A stretch of DNA of 31,118 bases. Source: CAZHZT01 sp964537285. Lineage in GTDB: Bacteria > Bacteroidota > Bacteroidia > Chitinophagales > Saprospiraceae. How positions within the stretch are numbered: the stretch's first letter is position 1; each line of letters begins with the position of its first letter. This document shows, piece after piece, positions 25,238 to 31,118 of the stretch. The stretch lies in contig CAZHZT010000068.1 in the NCBI GenBank assembly GCA_964537285.1, positions 1-31,118 on the forward strand, written 5' to 3'. Position numbers and translations under genes: made by a program. The notes under the pieces were generated by a model that saw only the letters and a program-made list of their open reading frames with translations, searched no databases and was not told where the DNA came from.

Positions 25238-26326
25238 ATGACGGATTACACTAACACACATCTTGTATTAGAAACGGCCCAATTAAAACCAGGTAAGGTT
25301 GGCTGGAAAAGTCCTTCCAATTTGGCGATTGTAAAATATTGGGGGAAACACGGTCGGCAATTGCCCAAGAACCCCTCAATCAGTTTTACACTCGAAAACT
25401 CTTTTTCGGAAACGACCATCGAGTATGGCCCTAAAGAAAGCCAAAGCGAGCAGATAGAATTAGATTTTTTCTTTGAAGACCAACCCCATGAGCAATTCCA
25501 AGCAAGAATTGAAAAGTTTTTTGAAAGCATTACCAATATATTTCCTTTCTTAAAGCAAGTAAAGTTAGAAATACGCTCTCATAATTCTTTTCCTCATTCC
25601 GCAGGTATTGCTTCTTCGGCTTCTGCCATGAGTGCCCTCGCTCTCTGTCTCTGTTCTATGGAACAAGAGCTCTTTGGCCAGCTAAAAGATGAAAAAGAAT
25701 TTTTAAAGAAAGCTTCTTACATAGCCCGATTAGGTTCAGGAAGTGCTTCGCGTTCCATTTTCCCGGAAGCAGCCTTTTGGGGAAAATACGGAGCGGTAGA
25801 GCAATCTTCAGACTTATACGCAATCCCTTTCGAGCAAGAACTACACAAAGTATTCAAGACGTTCAAAGATGATATTTTAATCGTATCCCGGAAAGAAAAA
25901 AAAGTATCCAGCAGTGCCGGCCACTCTCTTATGGATCAGAACCCATTTGCTGACGTACGGTATCAACAAGCTAACCGACATATTTACAACCTTATTAGCG
26001 TACTAAAAACCGGAGACTTGGATGAATTTGGCCAAATCACTGAAAATGAAGCATTAACCCTTCATGCTTTAATGATGGCCTCCAATCCATCTTACATTTT
26101 GCTGCAACCGGGGACACTACAGGTTATCGAAAAGGTGAGAGCATTCAGAGCAACTGAAAAATTGCCTCTTTATTTTAGTCTAGATGCTGGTCCTAACCCG
26201 CATTTATTATACCCCGAATCCATTGAAGAAAAAGTAAATGATTTTGTAGAAAACGAGTTGACGCCTCATTGTGAGCTCAGCTATCATATAAAAGACCAGG
26301 TAGGAAAAGGACCTGAAAAATTGTGA
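25238..26326 (+). CDS. mvaD: Diphosphomevalonate decarboxylase
   Basis: A 362-residue GHMP-kinase-fold enzyme that converts mevalonate 5-diphosphate, with ATP, to isopentenyl diphosphate, the last step of the mevalonate route. Evidence: KSPSNLAIVKYWGKHG (24-39), PSISFTL (46-52), the ATP-binding SAGIASSASA (121-130), ARLGSGSASRS (163-173) and the catalytic Asp in SLDAGPN (Asp316). Some Bacteroidota homologues may use mevalonate 3,5-bisphosphate, so substrate detail is open. No other mevalonate gene is in the window. A copy of the 110-nt element ends 20 bases before its ATG. Its stop overlaps the rhodanese start. Confidence 0.94.
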   Translation: MTDYTNTHLVLETAQLKPGKVGWKSPSNLAIVKYWGKHGRQLPKNPSISFTLENSFSETTIEYGPKESQSEQIELDFFFEDQPHEQFQARIEKFFESITNIFPFLKQVKLEIRSHNSFPHSAGIASSASAMSALALCLCSMEQELFGQLKDEKEFLKKASYIARLGSGSASRSIFPEAAFWGKYGAVEQSSDLYAIPFEQELHKVFKTFKDDILIVSRKEKKVSSSAGHSLMDQNPFADVRYQQANRHIYNLISVLKTGDLDEFGQITENEALTLHALMMASNPSYILLQPGTLQVIEKVRAFRATEKLPLYFSLDAGPNPHLLYPESIEEKVNDFVENELTPHCELSYHIKDQVGKGPEKL

Positions 26327-26850
26327 AAAATATGATCTATTTAGCAATCGTTCTATCAATACTTTTTGGCTGCAGTGTACCAGAAGACCGGCCGAAATTG
26401 ACTAATCCAAAGTTTGACAAGGCTATTAAAAATATTTTGGATTACACTACTCCCCTACTCAGTGTAGATGAATTAAGAGAGATGGAAAGCGAAAATCAGG
26501 ATTTCATACTGCTCGATACACGCGAACCCAATGAGTTTGCCATCAGCCACATAAAAGGAGCCCAATTTGTAGGCTACAACCACTTCGATCAAAGCAAAGT
26601 GAGTTCCCTGCCTAAAGACACGAAGATTGTATTGTATTGTTCTGTAGGATACCGCAGTTCAATGATCGGAAAAAAACTAATCAACCTGGGCTTTCAAGAT
26701 GTGTATAATGTTTATGGAGGCATGTTTGAGTGGGTTAACAAAGGTTACGAAGTTGTTGACAGCAAAGGAAATGCAGCAAATAAAATTCACGGGTATAACA
26801 AATCATGGAGCAAATGGGTAGAAAATGAGAAAATTGAGAAAATTTGGTAG
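26323..26850 (+). CDS. Rhodanese-domain lipoprotein
   Basis: A 175-residue protein. The GTG at 26323 forms a GTGA overlap with the mvaD stop; an ATG three codons later (26332) is the alternative, but GTG keeps the positive n-region (MKNMIYLAIVLSILFGC) and hints at coupled translation. Cys17 is the lipid site. One rhodanese domain (about 45-155) has the active-site loop YCSVGYRS with Cys106, so it can carry a persulfide. It would act in the periplasm or on the outer membrane; its partner is unknown. The last codons and stop lie inside a 61-bp-arm palindrome shared with murI. Confidence 0.88.
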   Translation: MKNMIYLAIVLSILFGCSVPEDRPKLTNPKFDKAIKNILDYTTPLLSVDELREMESENQDFILLDTREPNEFAISHIKGAQFVGYNHFDQSKVSSLPKDTKIVLYCSVGYRSSMIGKKLINLGFQDVYNVYGGMFEWVNKGYEVVDSKGNAANKIHGYNKSWSKWVENEKIEKIW

Positions 26851-26966
26851 GTAAGAGGGATAGATATTAGGGAAGTGTATTTAAAACAGCTATAACAAGG
26901 GCTTTGCCCTTGTTATAGCTGTTTTAAATACACTTCCCTAATATCTATCCCTCTTACCTACCAAAT
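26842..26966. terminator. Perfect 61-bp-arm palindrome covering both convergent stop codons
   Basis: Bases 26842-26902 are the exact reverse complement of 26906-26966 around a TTT loop. It contains the final codons and stops of the rhodanese gene (26848-26850) and murI (26958-26960), so both proteins end in Ile-Trp. Placed between convergent genes, it probably ends both transcripts. Perfect pairing over 61 bp is far more than a terminator needs. Confidence 0.92.
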
Positions 26967-27791
26967 CGAATGGGGTTTCAACTCAATTACCCCTTTATAA
27001 AACAAACGCGTGGTATTCTCAAATGACTCCGTATAATCGGAAACATAGATGCGATGAGGAGGGCGAGGTCCCGGATTCAGGAGGGCGTTTTCTCTCAAAA
27101 CACGCTCTACCTCTTTAGCTACCACATCAGAAGAAGTCATAACATTTACTTTATATTCCAGGAAGGCTTCGATACTAGGCTTGATGAGAGGGTAATGAGT
27201 ACAAGCCAGGAGTAATACTTCCATCCCCTCAAACATAGGAGCAGAAAGATAACTTTCTATTACTGCCTCACTGATATTATTGGAAATATAGCCCTCTTCA
27301 ATCATAACGGTTAATAAGGGAGTAGGTAAAGCTGCGATTATGGAAGAAGGAGAGGCTTCAGCTATTTTTTTTTGATAAACACCGGAATGTACGGTAGCTT
27401 TTGTAGCAATGATGCCTATTTTCTTTGGATTAAGAGGAGCCACAGCTTCCACTAAAGGATCAACGACATTTACAAACAGGATATCTCCCTGAAAAAAGTC
27501 GAGCAGTACTTCATAAGCAGCAGAAGAGGCAGAGTTGCAAGCTACCACGATCATCTTACATCCCTGGTCAATAAGGAATTTCGAAATTTTTAAGCAGTAA
27601 TAGCGAATGGCATCAAGGGATTTATCCCCATAAGGCAAATGGATAGTATCCCCGTAGTAGATGATTTGCTCGTTTGGGAGAAGCTGGGTAACTGCTCTAG
27701 TCACCGTCAATCCACCAATACCGGAATCAAAAATTCCGATGGGTTGAGAAGAAGAAGGTTTCAATGAAGGAGGTATTAGTAATTCATCCAA
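26958..27791 (-). CDS. murI: Glutamate racemase
   Basis: A 277-residue cofactor-independent racemase that makes D-glutamate for peptidoglycan. Motifs: IGIFDSGIGGLTV (Asp22, Ser23), the first catalytic Cys in VACNSAS (Cys85), the second in ACTHYPL (Cys197, with His199). The usual family start is a few residues before PIGIFDSG. No in-frame ATG is available: an in-frame stop lies just upstream, and the first start is TTG at 27791, with another TTG at codon 10 (27764). The TTG at 27791 lies within a 30-bp palindrome. It follows two OmpH/Skp genes on the same strand, a common Bacteroidota order. Confidence 0.94.
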   Translation of the reverse strand: MDELLIPPSLKPSSSQPIGIFDSGIGGLTVTRAVTQLLPNEQIIYYGDTIHLPYGDKSLDAIRYYCLKISKFLIDQGCKMIVVACNSASSAAYEVLLDFFQGDILFVNVVDPLVEAVAPLNPKKIGIIATKATVHSGVYQKKIAEASPSSIIAALPTPLLTVMIEEGYISNNISEAVIESYLSAPMFEGMEVLLLACTHYPLIKPSIEAFLEYKVNVMTSSDVVAKEVERVLRENALLNPGPRPPHRIYVSDYTESFENTTRLFYKGVIELKPHSIW

Positions 27792-27846
27792 TCAAATGGG
27801 TCAATCATGGGAGAAGTTCTCCCATGATTGACCCATTTGATTGGAT
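27786..27846. repeat. Perfect 30-bp-arm palindrome over the murI start
   Basis: Bases 27786-27815 are the exact reverse complement of 27817-27846 around a single G. It lies between the OmpH gene stop (27872) and murI and includes the first two codons of murI. In the mRNA it would bury the start codon in a stem, or end transcription before murI. Confidence 0.9.
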
Positions 27847-27871
27847 AAAAAAGAGAATTTAATGGATATTA

Positions 27872-28378
27872 TTACATGCCCAGTTTTTGGCGAACAAGTT
27901 CGCTTACATCTTGAGCAGGTTCAGCATAAAGCAATACACTTGCCTCGAAGATGAATTGATAGCCATTTTCATCTGCGACAGCTTTGATCGCATCGTTGAC
28001 TTGTTTTAAAATAGGCTCAAGAAGGGAATTTTCTTTATCAATCAACTGCTGAGACATGTCTTTTTCTGCCTTTAAGATTTCTTCTTGTTTCTTTTGCAGT
28101 TCTTGTAGTTTCGTTTCTTCTTGTACAGGCGAAAGTGTACCGCGCTCTCTTTCTTGCACGAACGCCTGTTCTTGCTGCTGATACTCCTGGAGCATCTTTT
28201 GCCCTTGCTTTTGAAGCTGTGTTTGAAGCGCTTCAAGATTGGAACGCATTTCTTTCACGGCAGGCATTTCAGCTAAAATTCCATTTGAATCGATATAACC
28301 AAATTTTTGGGCATTCAAGCCGACTGTAATCGCCAAAGCTGCGAAAAGAAGGAACGTTCTTATTATTATTTTTTTCAT
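27872..28378 (-). CDS. OmpH/Skp-family periplasmic chaperone (first copy)
   Basis: A 168-residue protein with signal peptide (MKKIIIRTFLLFAALAITVG, cleavage after NAQ). KFGYIDSNGILAEMP opens the mature OmpH/Skp domain, followed by a long Gln/Glu-rich coiled coil (about 45-125), the 'tentacles' of the trimeric chaperone that holds unfolded outer-membrane proteins. The C-terminal DENGYQFIFEASVLLYAEP closes the body domain. It is the middle gene of ompH, ompH, murI on the minus strand; a repeat element separates it from the other copy. bamA, often next to such pairs, is not here. Confidence 0.92.
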   Translation of the reverse strand: MKKIIIRTFLLFAALAITVGLNAQKFGYIDSNGILAEMPAVKEMRSNLEALQTQLQKQGQKMLQEYQQQEQAFVQERERGTLSPVQEETKLQELQKKQEEILKAEKDMSQQLIDKENSLLEPILKQVNDAIKAVADENGYQFIFEASVLLYAEPAQDVSELVRQKLGM

Positions 28379-28468
28379 TTTGCTAAAAAAAATTTTCGAT
28401 AAAAAATAACTTGCCTACATTAGTAGAGGCAACAATTGAATAAAAAGTTGGACGGTTAAAAAAAGTTC

Positions 28469-28578
28469 GTTCTTTGAAAAATTGTGTGGAACTTCAAAAT
28501 GATAATCCTTCAATACTCTTGTGGCTGAAAGGGTTATCATTTTGAAGTTCCACTTTTTCACAACAAAAATCAAAGAAC
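28469..28578 (+). repeat. 110-nt hairpin element, copy B
   Basis: Inner stem 28487-28510 with 28529-28552 (24 bp with one T.G pair); loop 28511-28528, ending TGTGGCTGA. Variable stem pairs are A-T and T.G. The outer arms keep GTTCTTTGA/TCAAAGAAC and TTGTG/CACAA but have drifted between them. It lies between two leftward ompH genes yet keeps plus orientation, so it would be transcribed as the complement. Confidence 0.9.
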
Positions 28579-28615
28579 CAAAAAGTTTAAGTGCAAAGAT
28601 AATTTTTTATTGGGG

Positions 28616-29155
28616 TTATTTAACTCCAAGCTCTTCGAGAATATCTTCCGTCTTATCATATTTTGGATTAGAGAAAATTATGCCAGATTCGCCACTCTTA
28701 TCAAAAATAAAGTCAAAACTGCGGCTATTGGCATAGGACTCTATGGCTTTATAGACTTTTTGCTGAATTGGATTGACCAATTCCTTGCGTTTCTGGAATA
28801 ATGCACCATCAGGGCCAAATTTTTCTTTTTGCATTTCTCTAACTTTTGCTTCAGCAGACATGATATCCTCTTCTTTCTTTTTCTTCATTTCTTCACTCAT
28901 CAGTACCTGTTTTGCCTGATATTCATTGTACAGGGATTGAATTTCGTCGTATTTGATTTTAATCTCCTGACGCCATTCTTTTGCCTGACGATCCAGTTCT
29001 TTCTGAGCGGATTGATACTCCTCCATGCTTTCAAGTATCAGATTGATATCTACATAAGCAAACCTTTGGGCATTCAAGGAGGAAGTTCCTATGAAAAACA
29101 GAGCAAAAAAACATACTGCTCCTATCCAAGCCTTATTAGTTATTGATGATAACAT
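28616..29155 (-). CDS. OmpH/Skp-family periplasmic chaperone (second copy)
   Basis: A 179-residue paralogue with signal peptide (residues 1-29, ending SLNAQ). RFAYVDINLILESMEEY begins the OmpH domain; residues about 48-125 form a Lys/Glu-rich coiled coil, and SFDFIFDKSGESGIIFSNP ends the body. It precedes the first copy on the minus strand, separated by 237 bases that include element copy B, so the second promoter may lie there. Sequence identity between the two is modest, so the duplication is old. Confidence 0.92.
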   Translation of the reverse strand: MLSSITNKAWIGAVCFFALFFIGTSSLNAQRFAYVDINLILESMEEYQSAQKELDRQAKEWRQEIKIKYDEIQSLYNEYQAKQVLMSEEMKKKKEEDIMSAEAKVREMQKEKFGPDGALFQKRKELVNPIQQKVYKAIESYANSRSFDFIFDKSGESGIIFSNPKYDKTEDILEELGVK

Positions 29156-29397
29156 GAATAATTTTTTTTATGGTTAAATAGACTTTTTACTTAAGTAGTT
29201 CACGGAATTAAACTACTTAAAATCTGGGCAAAAATAAAATATTTTCCCCCCTTCCAACACTAAACGTGAAAGTTTAATGGAATAAGTTACAAAAGAAGGG
29301 CCTTAACGAATGTTTAAGGAAAGGAGTTTTTGCGTTTTTTAGGCCGCGCCAATTCTAATTTGTAATAATTATCACTGAAAAGCAGTATGAACTATAA

Positions 29398-29405
29398 TAA
29401 TTTTG
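29398..29405 (+). promoter_or_regulatory. -7 box for the thioredoxin gene
   Basis: TAATTTTG fits TAnnTTTG exactly. It is 21 bases before the first possible ATG (29419) and 45 before the preferred one (29443). A TTTG at 29359-29362 is too far for a standard -33. The rest of the divergent gap 29156-29418 is AT-rich with no gene seen. Confidence 0.45.
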
Positions 29406-29442
29406 TTGTCGAAATTAAATGTTTTGGCAAAAAACAAATGAC

Positions 29443-29781
29443 ATGGAGAAGAAAGTAAACTTCAATGATCTTATAAACGGTGACAAGCCAGTATTAGTAG
29501 ATTTTTTCGCTGATTGGTGTGCTCCTTGTAAAGCCATGGGCCCCATACTTCAGGAAGTGGCACAAGATGTGGGAGATAAAGCTAATATCGTAAAAGTGGA
29601 TGTTGATCGCAATCCACAAATTGCCGGACAACTTGGCATTCGGGGAATTCCTACTTTCATTTTATTTCAAAAAGGTGAAATCGTTTGGAGGCAGTCCGGC
29701 ATGCAGTCGGCTTATGCATTAACGAATATTATTAATGAGTATAGTGTTCATCAAATGATCATATTTAAATCAATCGAATAA
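29443..29781 (+). CDS. Thioredoxin
   Basis: A 112-residue cytoplasmic thioredoxin. The active site is DWCAPCK with Cys26 and Cys29; the cis-Pro loop is RGIPTFI. An earlier ATG (29419) would add eight residues (MFWQKTND), which do not look like thioredoxin; both are possible. No signal peptide. It is 2 bases upstream of the first YeeE/YedE gene, so the two are likely co-transcribed, which hints that it supplies reducing power for imported sulfur. Confidence 0.9.
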   Translation: MEKKVNFNDLINGDKPVLVDFFADWCAPCKAMGPILQEVAQDVGDKANIVKVDVDRNPQIAGQLGIRGIPTFILFQKGEIVWRQSGMQSAYALTNIINEYSVHQMIIFKSIE

Positions 29782-29783
29782 AT

Positions 29784-30386
29784 ATGGAATTAGCAAGTCA
29801 AACAAGTTATTGGATGAGTATAATACAACAACCGTGGCACTGGAGTTTCTCTGGTTTCGTGATTTCGTTGGTGATGCTTTTGTTATTACTTTTTAACAAA
29901 AGCTTTGGTATGTCTGCTAATCTCCGAACCTTGTGTACGGTGGCGGGAGCAGGAAAAAAGCATAAATTCTTCAATTTTGACTGGAAATCACAGAGGTGGA
30001 ATCTGATTTTATTGCTAGGTGCTGTAATCGGAGGTTTTTTGGCCAGTACCGTTATGAAAAGCCCGGAGCCTATCAACATTTCGGAATCAACGCTTACCCA
30101 CTTACAACAATTAGGAGTTGAAAGGCCAGAGAACGGAAATTCTAATTTCATTCCTGAATCTCTGTTCAACTTTGAAGCCTTACTTACTGTAAAAGGCCTT
30201 ATTATGATGGTATTGGGAGGTTTTCTGATCGGCTTTGGAGCACGCTGGGCCGGGGGCTGTACTTCGGGGCATGCGATTAGTGGTCTGTCCAACTTACAAT
30301 TGCCTTCCTTGATTGCGGTAATTGGTTTTTTCATTGGCGGATTGTTGATGACGCATCTTTTGTTACCACTGATTCTAGGTATGTAA
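29784..30386 (+). CDS. YeeE/YedE-type sulfur transporter, first half
   Basis: A 200-residue inner-membrane protein with about four hydrophobic segments (roughly 17-37, 68-86, 130-153, 172-198). The conserved Cys motif is GGCTSGHAISG, after GFGARWA. YeeE/YedE proteins import thiosulfate or similar sulfur species; bacterial full-length forms have two such halves, here separate genes. It follows the thioredoxin by 2 bases and is separated from the second half by 159 bases holding element copy C. Confidence 0.88.
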   Translation: MELASQTSYWMSIIQQPWHWSFSGFVISLVMLLLLLFNKSFGMSANLRTLCTVAGAGKKHKFFNFDWKSQRWNLILLLGAVIGGFLASTVMKSPEPINISESTLTHLQQLGVERPENGNSNFIPESLFNFEALLTVKGLIMMVLGGFLIGFGARWAGGCTSGHAISGLSNLQLPSLIAVIGFFIGGLLMTHLLLPLILGM

Positions 30387-30414
30387 GAAAGTTAAGTCGA
30401 ACAAAAAAAAACTC

Positions 30415-30524
30415 GTTCTTTGACAAATTGTGTGGAACTTCAAAATGATAAGCCTTGAATGCTCTTGTGGCTGAAAGGCTTATCATTTTGAAGTTCCATT
30501 TTTTCACAATTTATGTCAAAGAAC
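30415..30524 (+). repeat. 110-nt hairpin element, copy C
   Basis: Inner stem 30433-30456 with 30475-30498, all 24 pairs perfect; loop 30457-30474, ending TGTGGCTGA. Variable stem pairs are A-T and G-C, different from copies A and B. Outer arms and T-rich bulge equal those of copy A. It is placed between the two YeeE/YedE halves, ending 22 bases before the second start, so it probably lies in an operon's internal gap. Confidence 0.9.
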
Positions 30525-30545
30525 TAAAAAACTTAAAGGGTAGAG

Positions 30546-30959
30546 ATGAAAGGTTTAAAATATTTATTTATAGGCATTCTTTTTGGCATTGTAATGACCA
30601 AATCCGAAGCCGTTTCCTGGTACCGGATACAGGAAATGTTCCTATTCCAGAGCTTTCACATGTATGGAATCATAGGAGTAGCCGTTGTATTAGGTGCTTT
30701 ATACGTAGCAATAATTAAGCGCTACTCGATTAATAGCTTTAACGGAGAACCCATCGTACTAAGCCCAAAAGCGATGAGTATCCCAAGATACCTTTTTGGA
30801 GGAACAATTTTTGGTCTTGGCTGGGCTATGACGGGAGCTTGCCCAGGACCAATGTACACCCTGGTAGGGCATGGATACTGGATCATTTTAGTCGTTATTT
30901 TTAGTGCCTTAGCAGGCACCTGGGTTTATGGGGCTTTGAGAGATAAGTTGCCACATTAA
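30546..30959 (+). CDS. YeeE/YedE-type sulfur transporter, second half (DUF6691-like)
   Basis: A 137-residue inner-membrane protein with about four hydrophobic segments (4-24, 38-58, 76-98, 106-130). The Cys motif is TGACPGPMYTL after FGLGWAM, the counterpart of GGCTSG in the first half. It has its own ATG and lacks frameshift signs, so the split is a natural two-gene form seen in Bacteroidota. Together the halves should form the sulfur channel. A 19-bp-arm hairpin follows 9 bases after its stop. Confidence 0.87.
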   Translation: MKGLKYLFIGILFGIVMTKSEAVSWYRIQEMFLFQSFHMYGIIGVAVVLGALYVAIIKRYSINSFNGEPIVLSPKAMSIPRYLFGGTIFGLGWAMTGACPGPMYTLVGHGYWIILVVIFSALAGTWVYGALRDKLPH

Positions 30960-30968
30960 TAAGATGGT

Positions 30969-31008
30969 AAACATGAGTCATCCCGAAAATTCGGGATGAC
31001 TCATGTTT
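30969..31008 (+). terminator. Perfect 19-bp-arm hairpin after the YeeE/YedE pair
   Basis: Bases 30969-30987 are the exact reverse complement of 30990-31008 with AA between. TTTT is at the end of the right arm on the plus strand (31006-31009), as expected of an intrinsic terminator for the thioredoxin-YeeE/YedE unit. Confidence 0.85.
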
Positions 31009-31047
31009 TACGAAACACTTATAAACACCTATTAATCAATCGACTAT

Positions 31048-31085
31048 CTACTTTTTCCTTGATGAAAAGTAGCAAAAAATCAAGG
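31048..31085 (+). other. Interleaved inverted repeats with H-type pseudoknot order
   Basis: CTACTTTT (31048-31055) pairs with AAAAGTAG (31065-31072); CCTTGAT (31057-31063) pairs with ATCAAGG (31079-31085). The two stems interleave, with loops of 1, 1 and 6 bases. No gene is seen from 30960 to 31118. I recall similar sequences from other Bacteroidota genomes, but cannot confirm it here. Confidence 0.55.
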
Positions 31086-31118
31086 CTGTATTCAATTCTT
31101 AACGCTTTTTGTCCCGAA

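Noticed and set aside
28521..28736. Small plus-strand reading frame with peptide start similar to one at 30455-30718 (shared ERxIILKFHFFT)
   Set aside because: Both frames run through copies of the 110-nt element, so the peptide likeness is a by-product of the repeat. The frames continue over real genes on other frames or strands.
25108..30524. Integron attC-like sites
   Set aside because: Length and imperfect pairing are similar, but the ends read GTTCTTT...AAAGAAC rather than RYYYAAC...GTTRRRY, no integrase gene is present, and the genes between are ordinary core genes.
25108..30524. CRISPR array
   Set aside because: The repeated units are 110 nt hairpins kilobases apart with genes between them; no regular spacing and no cas genes.
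29784..30959. A frameshifted single YeeE/YedE gene
   Set aside because: The halves are 159 bases apart, each has its own ATG and a full set of membrane segments, and the two-gene form is normal in this phylum.

Overview
The window looks like a chromosomal segment of a Bacteroidota bacterium, probably of the Saprospira/Lewinella type (lineage is inference). The reasons are the Bacteroidota-specific families (DUF6029, Omp28-like lipoprotein, DUF4294, tandem OmpH/Skp genes beside murI, split YeeE/YedE pair), several TAnnTTTG -7 promoter boxes, few Shine-Dalgarno-like sites, and an AT-rich composition. I see no rRNA, tRNA, CRISPR array, phage or transposase gene. All major ORFs look intact.

Layout. 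1-3162: pheT, a small coiled-coil gene and zapA, read leftward as one unit. 3331-6577: an exported module of an Omp28-like lipoprotein and a DUF6029 barrel, divergent from a secreted TlpA-type thioredoxin. 6651-13328: housekeeping genes read leftward (ABC-F protein, Prc-type periplasmic protease, membrane pyrophosphatase HppA). 13484-16797: a GNAT gene tail-to-tail and overlapping with uvrA. 16975-20423: hutH, a PagL-like outer-membrane lipid A deacylase and an M48 lipoprotein protease as a tightly packed unit. 20424-20902: a 479-bp divergent gap with two large nested hairpins. 20903-24811: an acyltransferase-like/cyclic-nucleotide-binding fusion, then (leftward) a DUF4294 protein, a SlyD-like FKBP and a RavA/MoxR ATPase. 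25238-27791: mvaD with a rhodanese lipoprotein, convergent with murI. 27872-29155: two OmpH/Skp chaperones. 29443-30959: a thioredoxin and two half-size YeeE/YedE transporters, pointing to sulfur uptake and handling.

The most unusual content is between the genes. (1) A 110-nt hairpin element occurs in three complete copies (25108-25217, 28469-28578, 30415-30524), and a 15-nt match to its right end starts the window (2-16). All complete copies share length, an 18-nt apical loop ending TGTGGCTGA, and a 24-bp stem whose two variable base pairs change in a compensatory way (C-G/C-G, A-T/T.G, A-T/G-C). All have the same orientation regardless of gene direction. This is the best candidate for an undescribed element. 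(2) Nearly every gene-end gap of more than about 40 bp carries a long, near-perfect inverted repeat with its own sequence: arms up to 61 bp, loops of 1-6 nt, mostly without a U-tract. Some run into genes: one contains both stop codons of the convergent rhodanese and murI genes, another contains the apparent TTG start of murI. (3) A short sequence near the right edge (31048-31085) has two interleaved inverted repeats in H-type pseudoknot order.
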